Part shown: piece after piece, positions 50,762 to 60,326 of the stretch
Numbering within the stretch: the stretch's first letter is position 1
How the letters are laid out: the number at the start of each line of letters is the position of its first letter
Source of the DNA: Micromonospora purpureochromogenes
GTDB taxonomy: Bacteria > Actinomycetota > Actinomycetes > Mycobacteriales > Micromonosporaceae
Length of the DNA: 64,000 nt
NCBI RefSeq assembly: GCF_900091515.1
Contig: NZ_LT607410.1
Coordinates: forward strand, 6,138,001-6,202,000
Reading direction: 5' to 3'
Program-made: the position numbers and the translations under genes
Notes under the pieces: generated by a model
What the model was told of the DNA's origin: nothing
What the model saw: only the letters and a program-made list of their open reading frames with translations
The model's database searches: none

Positions 50762-51427
50762 ATGCGACATCTCTGGAGCTTCCTCGCCGGGTTGGTGGTG
50801 GCGCCCATCACCTGGGTGCTGATCACTCTCGGGCAGGACGGGTCGGGTCGGACCGTGAACCGCTGGGTGGAGATCGGTACGTACAGCACGCCCAACCTGA
50901 TCGAGCCGGCCGTCTACCTCGGCGTCGCCGGCATCCTGCTCGGTCTGCTCGGCACCCTGCGCATCTCGCCGCTCGGCCCCCTCGTCGCCGGGCTGCTGCT
51001 GGTCATCCCGTACGTCGGGTTGTTCATCGCCCCGTTCACCGTGCTCGACAAGATTCCGGACGGCTGGAAGGTGCTCGGGGACCCACTGCCGCTGGACCAG
51101 CCGGTGCGGAACGGCACGCTGTTCCTGATCGGCCTGCTGCTGCTGATGGCGACCTTCAGCGGGCAGCGGTGGCGTCGGTGGCCGGCGGCGCCGTCGACCG
51201 GGGCGGAGCTGACCCCGGCCGACGACACATCGCCGGAGAACACCTTCACGCTCGGCGACTGGCCGTCGTCCGGGGCGCGGAGCGAGCAGGAAACCGCCCC
51301 GCTCACCCTCGGCTACCCGGACGTGGGCACCCCCACCGAGCCGCTGCCCCGGCGCAGCGGCGCGGAGTCGCCGTGGACCGCGCCGCCCCGCTACGGGTCC
51401 GCGAGCGACAGCACCGACAACCGTTGA
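50762..51427 (+). CDS. Small membrane protein with disordered C-terminal tail
   Basis: 221 residues, ATG at 50762. Four membrane helices: about 5-22 (WSFLAGLVVAPITWVLIT), 50-68 (VYLGVAGILLGLLGTLRI), 73-95 (GPLVAGLLLVIPYVGLFIAP) and 117-133 (GTLFLIGLLLLMATFSG). The remaining 85 residues are hydrophilic, Pro/Ser/Thr-rich and acidic, ending SASDSTDNR. No known domain recognised. Short spacing to the divergent thioesterase gene suggests a shared promoter region only. Confidence 0.85.
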   Translation: MRHLWSFLAGLVVAPITWVLITLGQDGSGRTVNRWVEIGTYSTPNLIEPAVYLGVAGILLGLLGTLRISPLGPLVAGLLLVIPYVGLFIAPFTVLDKIPDGWKVLGDPLPLDQPVRNGTLFLIGLLLLMATFSGQRWRRWPAAPSTGAELTPADDTSPENTFTLGDWPSSGARSEQETAPLTLGYPDVGTPTEPLPRRSGAESPWTAPPRYGSASDSTDNR

Positions 51428-51434
51428 CGGCTGC

Positions 51435-51461
51435 GGGCGGGCCGGAGAACCCGGCCCGCCC
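51435..51461. terminator. Bidirectional hairpin
   Basis: Perfect 11-bp stem GGGCGGGCCGG/CCGGCCCGCCC with a 5-base loop AGAAC, between the convergent stops at 51427 and 51478. Confidence 0.75.
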
Positions 51462-51477
51462 GCCCGACGGGTCGTCG

Positions 51478-52641
51478 TCAGCCCTTGAGGAGCTGACGGG
51501 CCATCACGATGCGCTGCACCTGGTTGGTGCCCTCGTAGATCTGCGTGATCTTGGCGTCCCGCATCATCCGCTCGACCGGGTAGTCGCGGGTGTAGCCGTA
51601 GCCACCGAGCAGCTGCACCGCGTCGGTGGTGATCTCCATGGCGGCGTCGGAGGCGAAGCACTTGGCCGCCGCGCCGAAGTAGGTCAGGTCGGCGTCGCCG
51701 CGCTCGGACTTGCCGGCGGCGGCGTACGTCAGCTGCCGGGCCGCCTCCAGCTTCATGCCCATGTCGGCGAGCATGAACTGGATGCCCTGGAACTCCGCGA
51801 TCGCCTTGCCGAACTGCTTGCGCTCGCTGACGTATCCCTTGGCGTAGTCGAGCGCGCCCTGGGCGATGCCGACGGCCTGCGCGGCGATGGTGACCCGGGT
51901 GTGGTCCAGGGTCTGCATCGCGGTGGCGAAGCCGGTGCCCTCGGCTCCGATCATGCGGTCGGCCGGGATCCGGACGTTGTCGAGGTAGACCTCGCGGGTC
52001 GGGGAGCCCTTGATGCCGAGCTTCTTCTCCGGCGCGCCGAAGCTGACCCCGGCGTCGGCCTTCTCCACCACGAAGGCGGAGATGCCCCGGGAGCGGGCTG
52101 TGGGATCGGTCACAGCGAAGACGGTGTAGTACTCCGAGACGCCCGCGTTGGTGATCCACCGCTTCACGCCGTTGAGCACCCAGTGGTCGCCGTCGCGCAC
52201 CGCCCGGGTGATCATCGACGCGGCGTCGCTGCCCGCCTCCGGCTCGGAGAGGCAGTACGAGAACATCGCGTCGCCCGAGGCGACTCGGGTCAGGTACTTC
52301 TGCTTGAGCTCCTCGGAGCCGGCCAGGATCAGCGGCATGGTGCCGAGCTTGTTCACCGCCGGGATCAGCGAGGACGAGCCGCAGGCCCGCGCCACCTCCT
52401 CGATGACGATGGCCGTGGCCAGCGCGTCCGCGCCGGCGCCGCCGTACTCGACGGGGATGTGCGGGGCGTGGAAGTCCGCGGCCCGCAGCGCGTCGTAGGA
52501 CGCCTTGGGGAACTCACCGGTCTCGTCCGCCTCGGCGGCGTTGGGGGCCACCTTCGCGGCACAGACCTCACGGACCGCCTCCCGGATCGCCTCGTGCTCC
52601 TCCGGCAACCGGTAGACGTCGAACGACTGCTCTGCGGCCAT
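51478..52641 (-). CDS. Acyl-CoA dehydrogenase
   Basis: 387 residues, ATG at 52641. FAD enzyme of beta-oxidation or branched-chain acid breakdown. N-terminal helical domain (LPEEHEAIREAVREVCAAKV), FSYCLSEPEAGSDAASMITR flavin-contact loop, HWVLNGVKRWITNAGVSEYY, QTLDHTRVTIAAQAVGIAQG and the C-terminal catalytic base Glu370 in QIYEGTNQVQRIVMARQLL. The Glu position matches short/medium-chain acyl-CoA dehydrogenases rather than isovaleryl- or long-chain types. Isolated gene; the chain length cannot be decided. Confidence 0.95.
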   Translation of the reverse strand: MAAEQSFDVYRLPEEHEAIREAVREVCAAKVAPNAAEADETGEFPKASYDALRAADFHAPHIPVEYGGAGADALATAIVIEEVARACGSSSLIPAVNKLGTMPLILAGSEELKQKYLTRVASGDAMFSYCLSEPEAGSDAASMITRAVRDGDHWVLNGVKRWITNAGVSEYYTVFAVTDPTARSRGISAFVVEKADAGVSFGAPEKKLGIKGSPTREVYLDNVRIPADRMIGAEGTGFATAMQTLDHTRVTIAAQAVGIAQGALDYAKGYVSERKQFGKAIAEFQGIQFMLADMGMKLEAARQLTYAAAGKSERGDADLTYFGAAAKCFASDAAMEITTDAVQLLGGYGYTRDYPVERMMRDAKITQIYEGTNQVQRIVMARQLLKG

Positions 52642-52889
52642 GTCGGCCCTCCCCTTTCACCGCTATCATGCGCAGTCTGTGGCGTCCTGAAGGTCCGCCG
52701 ACTGCCGCAGGGTGAAGGATAGCTACCAGGTCCGGCCGGACCTTACCGGCGGGTAGGCTCGCGCACGACCAGCGTCGACACGGCACGACTATCCTCACAC
52801 AAGACGACAAAGTTCCCTCGGCGCCGGCCTGGCGCCCCAGCCGAACGCGACGCAGCGACGCGCCGCCAGTGCGAGCGGAGAAGACAGGC

Positions 52890-54317
52890 GTGACGATCCC
52901 GTACCCGAACATCCAGCCGGTGCCGGCCATCACTCCGGTGACGCCGCCCTCGGGTGCCCCGCGACCGCGGGTGACCTTCCTCGGGACCGGTTACCTCGGC
53001 GCGACGTACGCCATCTGCTACGCCGAGCTGGGTTACGAGGTCCTCGGCTTCGACGTCGACGCGGACAAGATCGCCAAGCTGAACGCGGGCGAGGTCCCGA
53101 TCCACGAGCCGGGCCTGGACGAGCTGCTCCGGCGCAACCTCGCCGCCGGTCGGCTGCGGTTCAGCACCGACATCGGCGAGGTCGCCGACTTCGGCGACGT
53201 GCACTTCATCTGCGTGGGCACCCCGCAGCGCGCCGACGGGATGGGCGCCGACCTGTCGTACGTCGAGGCGTCGGTGACCAGCCTGGCCCAGCACCTGACC
53301 CGCAAGGCGCTGATCGTCGGCAAGTCCACCGTCCCGGTCGGCACCGCCGAGTGGGTGGAGCAGCTCGTCGGCAAGCACTCCCCCACCGACCTGGGCGTCG
53401 AGGTGGCCTGGAGCCCCGAGTTCCTCCAGGAGGGCTTCGCCGTCGACGACGTGCTGCGCCCCAACCGGATCGTCGTCGGCGTCAAGACCGAGTGGGCCAA
53501 CGGCATGCTCTACGCCGCCCACAAGGGCGTCTTCGACCTGGCCGCCACCGAGGACCGCGAGGTGCCCCTGGTGGTCACCGACTTCGCCACCGCCGAGCTG
53601 GTCAAGGTCGCCGCGAACGCCTTCCTGGCCACCAAGATCTCCTTCATCAACGCGATGGCCGAGGTCTGCGAGGCGTCCGGCGGCGACGTCACCCAGCTGG
53701 CCCGGGCGATCGGGTACGACCCGCGCATCGGCAACCGGTTCCTCCAGGCCGGGCTCGGCTTCGGCGGCGCCTGCCTGCCCAAGGACATCCGCGCCTTCCA
53801 GGCCCGGGCGCAGGAGTTGGGCGCCGGCGAGGCGCTGCGCTTCCTGCACGAGGTGGACCTGATCAACCTCCGCCGCCGTACCCGGGTCCTCCAGCTCGCC
53901 GCCGACCTGCTCGGCCGCCGCTCCGGCCCGGCCGGCCCGGACTTCTCCGGCACCCGGATCGCCGTGCTGGGCGCCACCTTCAAGCCCAACACCGACGACG
54001 TCCGCGACGCCCCGGCGCTCGCCGTCGCCGCCCTGCTGGCCAAGTCCGGCGCGGACGTGCACGTGTACGACCCGCAGGGCACCGAGAACGCCCGCCGGGT
54101 GGCCCCCGAGCTGACCTACGAGGCCAGCATGAACGACGCGGTGACCGGCGCCGACCTGGTCTGCGTGCTCACCGAGTGGGCCGACTTCCGCAACGCCGAC
54201 CCGGTCGTCCTCGGCGAGCTGGCCGCCGGGCGCAAGGTGGTCGACGGGCGCAACTGCCTCGACTCCACACTGTGGACCCAGGCCGGCTGGGAGTACCGCG
54301 GCATGGGCCGCCCCTGA
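52890..54317 (+). CDS. UDP-glucose 6-dehydrogenase
   Basis: 475 residues from GTG 52890 (GCGGAG nine bases upstream); an earlier in-frame start at 52869 is possible. Oxidises UDP-glucose twice to UDP-glucuronate for envelope polysaccharides. N-terminal Rossmann VTFLGTGYLGATYAICYAEL, FICVGTPQRADG, STVPVGTAEWVEQL, SPEFLQEGFAVDDVLRPNRI, active-site Cys295 in GFGGACLPKDI and the C-terminal Rossmann GTRIAVLGATFKPNTDDVRD. The 30-residue Pro-rich lead before the Rossmann core is characteristic of actinomycete enzymes. Region 52642-52889 is the divergent promoter area with the acyl-CoA dehydrogenase gene. Confidence 0.95.
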   Translation: MTIPYPNIQPVPAITPVTPPSGAPRPRVTFLGTGYLGATYAICYAELGYEVLGFDVDADKIAKLNAGEVPIHEPGLDELLRRNLAAGRLRFSTDIGEVADFGDVHFICVGTPQRADGMGADLSYVEASVTSLAQHLTRKALIVGKSTVPVGTAEWVEQLVGKHSPTDLGVEVAWSPEFLQEGFAVDDVLRPNRIVVGVKTEWANGMLYAAHKGVFDLAATEDREVPLVVTDFATAELVKVAANAFLATKISFINAMAEVCEASGGDVTQLARAIGYDPRIGNRFLQAGLGFGGACLPKDIRAFQARAQELGAGEALRFLHEVDLINLRRRTRVLQLAADLLGRRSGPAGPDFSGTRIAVLGATFKPNTDDVRDAPALAVAALLAKSGADVHVYDPQGTENARRVAPELTYEASMNDAVTGADLVCVLTEWADFRNADPVVLGELAAGRKVVDGRNCLDSTLWTQAGWEYRGMGRP

Positions 54318-54332
54318 CGGATCCGCGCCGAT

Positions 54333-54367
54333 GCGCCGGCCGGGAAGCACCGCTTCCCGGCCGGCGC
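54333..54367 (+). terminator. Terminator after the UDP-glucose dehydrogenase gene
   Basis: Perfect 16-bp stem GCGCCGGCCGGGAAGC with loop ACC, 15 bases after the stop; no T-run. Confidence 0.8.
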
Positions 54368-54474
54368 TCGTCGTTGTGCCGAATCGCCAGCGCCAGGTGT
54401 CGAAATCCGCGCCGGGGCAGGGCATGCTCGACACTGGAGGTCCACAGTGCGGGCCGGCCGGGTGGAGGGGTGTC

Positions 54475-57400
54475 GTGGAGAGCTTTCAGTGCTCCTCGTG
54501 TGGGCGGCAGATTCAGCCGGCCGCCCGTTGCCCGCACTGCGGCGCCGAGCAGCCGCAGTGGCGGGAACACCTGGCCGAGATCGAGCGGTCCATCGCGGAG
54601 ATGAAGGCGCGCGAGGCGGCCATCCTCGCCGAGCAGCGGCAGATTGCCGCCAAGATGCAGGCCGCCCTCTTCCAGCGCGACATCCTCGCCCACGCCGGCG
54701 AGGAGCGGACCAGGCAGGCCACCCGCCCGCGCCGGGTGCTGCGCCGCAAGCCCGGCCGCCGGCCCCCGACCGCCGCCACCGGCGCCCCGCCCCGGGTGCC
54801 CCGGCAGGGCGCCGCGCCGCCCGGGTCCGACGACGGCCCGCCGCCGCCCCCGCGCGCCACCGCCACCTGGCTGGACGCCGACGATCCGGAGCACCCGCCG
54901 GAGGCGTCCTCCCGCGAGGTGCAGAACATCCCGCTCGGGCTCGGCGCGCTGCTGCTGGCCGTGGCCGCGGTGGTCTTCGCCGCGGTCGCGACCAGCTCGA
55001 TGGACGCGCTCGCCCGGCTGGGCATCCTGCTGGTCGCCACCGTGCTGCTGCTGCTCGCCCCGCCCGTGCTCGCCCGGCGCGGGCTCACCTCGACCGCCGA
55101 GACGATCGCCACGGTCGGCCTGCTGCTGGTGCCGCTGGCCGGGTACGCGCTGTGGGCGGTGGACCGGATCGGTGCCGGCGGCGCCTCCGGCGCGGTCTTC
55201 TCCGGGGTGATCTTCGCGGTCACCGCCGCCGTCGCCCTCGGGTACGCCCGGGGCACCGGCCTGCGCGCGCCCCGCTTCGCCGCCGTGCTCGCCACCCAAC
55301 CGGTGGTGCCGCTGCTGGCGTACGACCGGATCACCGGTCCCGGCGGGTGGGCGCTCGCGCTGACCGTCGTCGCCGTGCTCGACCTCTGGCTGGCCCGCTC
55401 GTCGCTGCTGCTGGAACGCCCGGTCCGCCGCGACCTGCCGGTCGACCCGCCGGCCGCGCCGACAGCGCCCCGACAGCGCGCCGCCACCGAGGGCCGGCCC
55501 GAGGCGGCGCCCGAAGAGGCCGACGAGGTGCTCGGCGCGGCGGCGACCCCGGCACCGGACGAGGTCGTCCGGCCGGTGCCCTGGCTGCCCCAGGTGACCT
55601 GGCTGCTGCACGGCGCGGCGGTGGCGCTCGCCCTGGCGTACGGGGTCACCGCGCTGCTACGCGCGGCCACCGTACCGGCGGCGACGGTGGCCGGCGCGGC
55701 GCTGCTGCTGGCCGCGGCGGTGGCCCTCGCCGGCGCGCTGGTGCTGCGGCGACCCCCGCTGCCCGACGTGGCCGCCGGCATCATGACGCTGGCCGTCATC
55801 GGGGCGCTGGGCCGGATCGCCTCGGTCGCCTACCCCGGTCGGGCGCTGCTGCTGATCGCCGCCGTCATCACGCTCACCGGGCTGGCCGTGCGGGCCGTAC
55901 CTGAGGCGGCCCGACGCGGGCCGCAGTTCGCCGCCGCGGCGGCGCTCACGGTCAGCGGGGTGGTCGTCGCCGGCGGCGCCCTGCGCGCCGGCCTGGCCCC
56001 GGCCCGCGCGGCCCTGCCGGCCTGGTCCGCCGACCTGACCCGGTTCCCCGGCGAGCTGGCGGCGGCGGTCGGCCCGGCGGCCTGGCAGTTGGCCGCCAGC
56101 GCCCTGCTGCTGACCGTGGCGGCGGTGCTCGCCCTGCCGCCGGAGATCCGCCGCGAGTTCGCCGTGGTCGGCGCGGGGCTGACCGCGCTCGCCGTGCCGG
56201 CCTCCCTCGGCCTCGGCTGGGCGGCCGCGCCGTGGCCGATGGTGCTGGCCGCAGTCGGCATCGGGGTGCTCGGCCTCTCCGCCGGCACCACCCGCGCCGC
56301 GCTGGTGCACGCCGTCACCGCGACGGTGGTGGGCGTGATCGGCGCCGGGGCCGCGCTGAGCCGGCCCGCGCTGACCGCGGCGGCGCTGATCACCCTCGTC
56401 GTGGCGGGGGTGCTGGTCGCGCTCGCGCCCCGGGTGCGGATCACCCCGGCGGCGGCCGACACGCTCTCCGGGTGGGCGGCCGGCGGGGCGTCGTTCGCGC
56501 TGCCGGGCGCGGTGGCCGCCTTCGTCGCCGCCACCGAGCCGGCCGTCCCGGCGCCCAGTCCGGCGGTGCTGCGCGAGCTGACCGTCCCGATCCTGGCCGC
56601 CGGCTTCCTCGCGGTCTGCGTCACGCTGGGCTACGCGGCCATGGTGCAGGTCTCCCAGCGACACATCGCCCTGCCGCACGCGGCCGGCACGGCGCTCGGC
56701 GCGCTCGCGGTCGTCGCCGCCGCCTTCGGCGCCCCCGGCACCACCGCCGCCGACGCCTGGGTGGGCGGGCTGCTGCTGGTCGCCACCGTGCTGCTGCTGC
56801 TCGCCCCGCGGATCGACGCGGGCCGCCGGTCCGACCTCGCCCTCGACGGCTCCGACCTGGCCGCCGCGGCGGTCACCGCCGCGCTGATCGCCACGCTGGC
56901 CCGGATCGCGGCGGTGATCTCCAACGGCGGGCAGCTCGCGGTGGCCGCCGCGCTGGTGCTGCTGGTCGCCGTCGCCGCCCGGGCGATGCCGGAGGAGTGG
57001 CGCCGCGGGCCGGTGCTCGGGATCGCCGTCGGCGGCACCCTGATCGGCCTGCTGGCCGGCTGGTCGGCCCTGCGCGGCGGGGTCGGCGTGCTCGCCACGC
57101 CCGGACCGATCTGGGCCGGTGACCTCACCGGCTGGCCGGCCGCGCCCACCGGCGGCGCCACCTGGCAGGCCCCGGTAGCGCTGGCGATGCTCGGCACGGC
57201 GGCCGGGATCCTGCTTCCGCCGCCCTGGAAGTACGACATCGCCGGCGCGGCGGTCGTGCTCGCCACCATCGGCGCGCCGGCCGCTTTCGACCTGCCCTGG
57301 TGGTCGCCGGTGCTGGTCGGGACGATGGTCGCCACGGTCCTCGGCATGGCGGCGGTGGCCTCGGCCGATCCGCGCGCGGGGCTCTCCCGGGCGGTCGCGG

Positions 57401-59388
57401 CCGGTGCGGTGGCGCTGCACGCGGCGGCCGCCGGGCTGGTCCGGCCGTGGACCACAGCGCTGGCGCTGGGCGCCATCGCGCTGATCGGCCTGGTCGTCGC
57501 GGCGCTGGCCCGGGGGCTCGCCCCGTCGCTGACGGAGGACGTGGAGACCGAGGGGATGCCGCCGCACCTGGTGCGGATCGGCGGCGCGGCGGCCGGGGCG
57601 GCCCTGCTGGCGCTGCCGGGCGCAGTCGCCGCGCTGGCCGCCGAGTTCGGTCACTCGGCCCAGGTGGTGCTGACCGGTGCGCTGGCGGCGTCCAGCATCG
57701 GGCTGGCCGGGGTCGCCGCAGTCCGCCGCCAGGTGCCGCAGTACCTGCCGTACGCGAGCGCGGCGATCGTCGGCGGCGCGACGGTCAGCGCGCTGGCCGC
57801 CATCTTCGCCCACCTCCCCTCCGGGGTGTACGCCGCCGCGGCGGCGCTGCTCGGGGTGCTCGCCGAGCTGGTCCGGGCCGCCACCGTCCCGCCGGTCGGC
57901 TCGGCCCAGCCGGTACGCCGGTGGGCGGTCCTGCTGGACGGCGCGCTGCGCCGTCTGCCGGACGACGGCACCCGACGCCGCTGGCGCATCAGCCCGGCTG
58001 TCGGCGCCTTCGCCGCGGCGGCGCTGCCGACGGCGCTGGCCCTGGCCTCGCTCGCGCCGCTGCTCTACATCGCCCTGGTGGAGCCGCACCGGATGCTCTC
58101 CCGCATCTGGCAGGGGCCGCCGCCGGAGCTGCTCACCCCGCCGCCGGAGGCGGTCGACCCGACCCACGTGCTGACCGCGCTGCTGCTCACCGCGACCGCG
58201 GCGCTGGCCGCCACCGGGCTCAGCGGCGGGCGGCGCGCGCGGGCGGTACCGGTGGTCCTGCCGGGGCTGGCGGTGACCCTGTTGATCACCCCGGTGGCGC
58301 TCGGCCACGCCTGGCCGGAGAGCGCCCTGGCGGCACTCGCGGTCTTCACCATCTCGATGCTCGGGCTCGCGCTGACCCCGCCGCCGCCGCTGGCCGAGCC
58401 GGCCCGGTCGCTGCGGGTGACCCGGGTGCTGGTCTTCGTGATCGGGCTGGCCGGCGGCGGTGCCGGGCTGGCCGGCAGTCTCGGCACCCAGGGCCTGACC
58501 CTGTTCACCCTGGGCGGCGCGGTGGGCGTCGGCACCGTCGCGGCGCTCTACGGCACCACCCAGCGGGCGCGCATCCTCGGCTGGCTCTTCGCCTCGCTGA
58601 TGGCGCAGCTCTTCGTGCTCACCGCCGGGCTGGTGGCCGGGTTCGCCGCCGTCTGGTCGGCGTTCGGGGTGCTGGCGGTCGGCGCGGTGTTGCAGGTGTT
58701 CGCGGCGACCCTGCCGAGGCTGCGCCGCCCCGAGGCGCAGCCCGAGGCGGCCACCGTGGAGTGGACCGGGTACGCGGCCGCGCTGATCGCCCTGGCGCTG
58801 GCCTACGACTCACCCCGGCACATCGCCGCCCTGCTGGCCGCCTGGGGTGCCGTGCTCGGGGTGGCCGCGAGCCGGCCGGGGCGCCGCCCGCTGGAACGGC
58901 AGATCCTCTTCTGGGCGGTGGTGGCCTGCGAGATCACCGCCTGGTGGATCCTGATGCGGGTCGCCGACGTGGCGCTGCCGGAGGCGTACACGCTGCCGTT
59001 CGCGGCGCTCGCCCTGCTGGTGGGGATGCTGGAGCTGCGGCACCGCCCGGACCTGTCGAGCTGGGTGGCGTACGGGCCGGCGCTGGTCACCGCGTTCGTG
59101 CCGACCCTGGCGATCGTGCTGGCGACCGAGTCCAGCATGCTGCGGCAGGTACTGCTGCTGCTCGGCGCGGTGGCGGTGCTGATCTTCGGCACCACCAGCC
59201 GGCAGCAGGCACCGGTGATCGTCGGCGCCACCGTCACCGCGATCGCCGCGGTGCACGCGCTGTTCAGCCTCGGCCCGTGGCTGGTGCTGATCCCGGTCGG
59301 CGTGGTGCTGCTGGTGCTGGGCGCGAGCAACGAGCGCCGCCGGCGCGCCCAGGAGCGGCTGCAGAGCGCGCTGCGCGGCATGCGGTGA
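54475..59388 (+). CDS. Giant multi-pass membrane protein with N-terminal zinc ribbon (SCO7613-type)
   Basis: 1637 residues from GTG 54475, preceded by GGAGGGG. Residues 1-25 form a zinc ribbon (Cys6, Cys9, Cys19, Cys22). A short coiled coil (about 30-75, HLAEIERSIAEMKAREAAIL) and a basic, Pro-rich linker follow. From about residue 155 onward the chain is an extremely hydrophobic Ala/Leu/Val/Gly array of some 40 membrane helices (for example LLLAVAAVVFAAVATSSMDA and VLGLSAGTTRAALVHAVTAT), with polar interruptions near 365-410 and 1130-1200. The overall form matches actinobacterial SCO7613 C-terminal-domain membrane proteins, whose function is unknown. It may be a polymer flippase-like or scaffolding protein; nothing in it identifies a substrate. 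Free-standing gene. Confidence 0.9.
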   Translation: MESFQCSSCGRQIQPAARCPHCGAEQPQWREHLAEIERSIAEMKAREAAILAEQRQIAAKMQAALFQRDILAHAGEERTRQATRPRRVLRRKPGRRPPTAATGAPPRVPRQGAAPPGSDDGPPPPPRATATWLDADDPEHPPEASSREVQNIPLGLGALLLAVAAVVFAAVATSSMDALARLGILLVATVLLLLAPPVLARRGLTSTAETIATVGLLLVPLAGYALWAVDRIGAGGASGAVFSGVIFAVTAAVALGYARGTGLRAPRFAAVLATQPVVPLLAYDRITGPGGWALALTVVAVLDLWLARSSLLLERPVRRDLPVDPPAAPTAPRQRAATEGRPEAAPEEADEVLGAAATPAPDEVVRPVPWLPQVTWLLHGAAVALALAYGVTALLRAATVPAATVAGAALLLAAAVALAGALVLRRPPLPDVAAGIMTLAVIGALGRIASVAYPGRALLLIAAVITLTGLAVRAVPEAARRGPQFAAAAALTVSGVVVAGGALRAGLAPARAALPAWSADLTRFPGELAAAVGPAAWQLAASALLLTVAAVLALPPEIRREFAVVGAGLTALAVPASLGLGWAAAPWPMVLAAVGIGVLGLSAGTTRAALVHAVTATVVGVIGAGAALSRPALTAAALITLVVAGVLVALAPRVRITPAAADTLSGWAAGGASFALPGAVAAFVAATEPAVPAPSPAVLRELTVPILAAGFLAVCVTLGYAAMVQVSQRHIALPHAAGTALGALAVVAAAFGAPGTTAADAWVGGLLLVATVLLLLAPRIDAGRRSDLALDGSDLAAAAVTAALIATLARIAAVISNGGQLAVAAALVLLVAVAARAMPEEWRRGPVLGIAVGGTLIGLLAGWSALRGGVGVLATPGPIWAGDLTGWPAAPTGGATWQAPVALAMLGTAAGILLPPPWKYDIAGAAVVLATIGAPAAFDLPWWSPVLVGTMVATVLGMAAVASADPRAGLSRAVAAGAVALHAAAAGLVRPWTTALALGAIALIGLVVAALARGLAPSLTEDVETEGMPPHLVRIGGAAAGAALLALPGAVAALAAEFGHSAQVVLTGALAASSIGLAGVAAVRRQVPQYLPYASAAIVGGATVSALAAIFAHLPSGVYAAAAALLGVLAELVRAATVPPVGSAQPVRRWAVLLDGALRRLPDDGTRRRWRISPAVGAFAAAALPTALALASLAPLLYIALVEPHRMLSRIWQGPPPELLTPPPEAVDPTHVLTALLLTATAALAATGLSGGRRARAVPVVLPGLAVTLLITPVALGHAWPESALAALAVFTISMLGLALTPPPPLAEPARSLRVTRVLVFVIGLAGGGAGLAGSLGTQGLTLFTLGGAVGVGTVAALYGTTQRARILGWLFASLMAQLFVLTAGLVAGFAAVWSAFGVLAVGAVLQVFAATLPRLRRPEAQPEAATVEWTGYAAALIALALAYDSPRHIAALLAAWGAVLGVAASRPGRRPLERQILFWAVVACEITAWWILMRVADVALPEAYTLPFAALALLVGMLELRHRPDLSSWVAYGPALVTAFVPTLAIVLATESSMLRQVLLLLGAVAVLIFGTTSRQQAPVIVGATVTAIAAVHALFSLGPWLVLIPVGVVLLVLGASNERRRRAQERLQSALRGMR

Positions 59389-59834
59389 ATCGGAGGGTCC
59401 CTGTGGCGTGAGTGCCGTGTTGCGCAGAGCGTGCCGGGTGGTCGCAGATCACGAACTGGTTGCCGAGCCCGGTGCCGGGGGCCTCGTCGCGGCCGGGATC
59501 ATGCCGGGGTCACTCGGTGGTCGCCGCCGGGCGGCCCGGTCGATCTCGACGTGATCAGGAGTCGCGGCTACCAGCGGTGACGGTCAACTCCGGCCCATGC
59601 CGCACCCCGCAGCGCCTTTGCTCTGCTGCCCTTCACGCAACAGTCACGCCGAGTGACGACCCGTCGAGCGGCAGGTTCCCGGGCGTATCGCATTCCGGCT
59701 GTTCAAGGCGGTGTTGCTTACGGGGCAGCAGAGCAAAGGGAGCGAACCTGGGACCCGGAGGGGCGTCACAGCCGGCACGCTGCGTGATGCCCCCTGGGAT
59801 CACCGACGGTGAGCGCCGTCGTCGGGTGGAGCGG
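59389..59834. other. Non-coding region with long-range inverted repeat
   Basis: 446 bases between the convergent membrane-protein and purE genes hold no credible gene. The inverted repeat CCTTTGCTCTGCTGCCC (59615-59631) / GGGCAGCAGAGCAAAGG (59723-59739), 17 of 17 bases matching, encloses 91 bases. The region is too large for a simple terminator and could be a mobile-element remnant or structured RNA. Confidence 0.6.
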
Positions 59835-60326
59835 TCAGGCGAGGGAGGCGCGGAGGGCGGCGTCCTTCTCGGCCACCATCTCCTCCAGGCTCGCCTGGAA
59901 GGCGGTCATCCGCTTCAGCAGCGCCGGGTCCGAGGCGGCCAGGATGCGGACGGCGAGCAGGCCCGCGTTGCGGGCGTTGCCGATCGACACGGTGGCCACC
60001 GGCACCCCGGCCGGCATCTGCACGATGGAGAGCAGGGAGTCCATCCCGTCGAGGTGCTTGAGCGGCACCGGCACGCCGATCACCGGCAGCGGAGTCACCG
60101 AGGCGACCATGCCGGGCAGGTGGGCCGCGCCGCCCGCCCCGGCGATGATCACCTTGACGCCGCGGTCGGCGGCGGAGCGGCCGTATTCGATCATCTTGAC
60201 CGGGGTGCGGTGGGCGGAGACGACGCCCACCTCGTAGGGCACCCCGAACTCGTCCAGCGCCTCGGCGGCGGCCTTCATGACCGGCCAGTCCGAGTCGCTG
60301 CCCATGATCAGCCCAACGGTGCTCAC
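59835..60326 (-). CDS. purE: N5-carboxyaminoimidazole ribonucleotide mutase
   Basis: 163 residues from GTG 60326, overlapping the purK stop (GTGA). Converts N5-CAIR to CAIR in purine synthesis. Class I PurE motifs: [58 protein letters not shown] and [20 protein letters not shown], with [26 protein letters not shown] contains the conserved catalytic His. Length standard for the octameric class I enzyme. An upstream frame extension to 60347 falls in purK and was rejected. Confidence 0.97.
   Translation of the reverse strand: MSTVGLIMGSDSDWPVMKAAAEALDEFGVPYEVGVVSAHRTPVKMIEYGRSAADRGVKVIIAGAGGAAHLPGMVASVTPLPVIGVPVPLKHLDGMDSLLSIVQMPAGVPVATVSIGNARNAGLLAVRILAASDPALLKRMTAFQASLEEMVAEKDAALRASLA

Noticed and set aside
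55657..58308. Very long minus-strand frame inside the giant membrane protein gene
   Set aside because: Complement of hydrophobic Ala/Leu codons gives an open Gln/Arg/Gly-rich frame; the membrane protein is clearly the real product.
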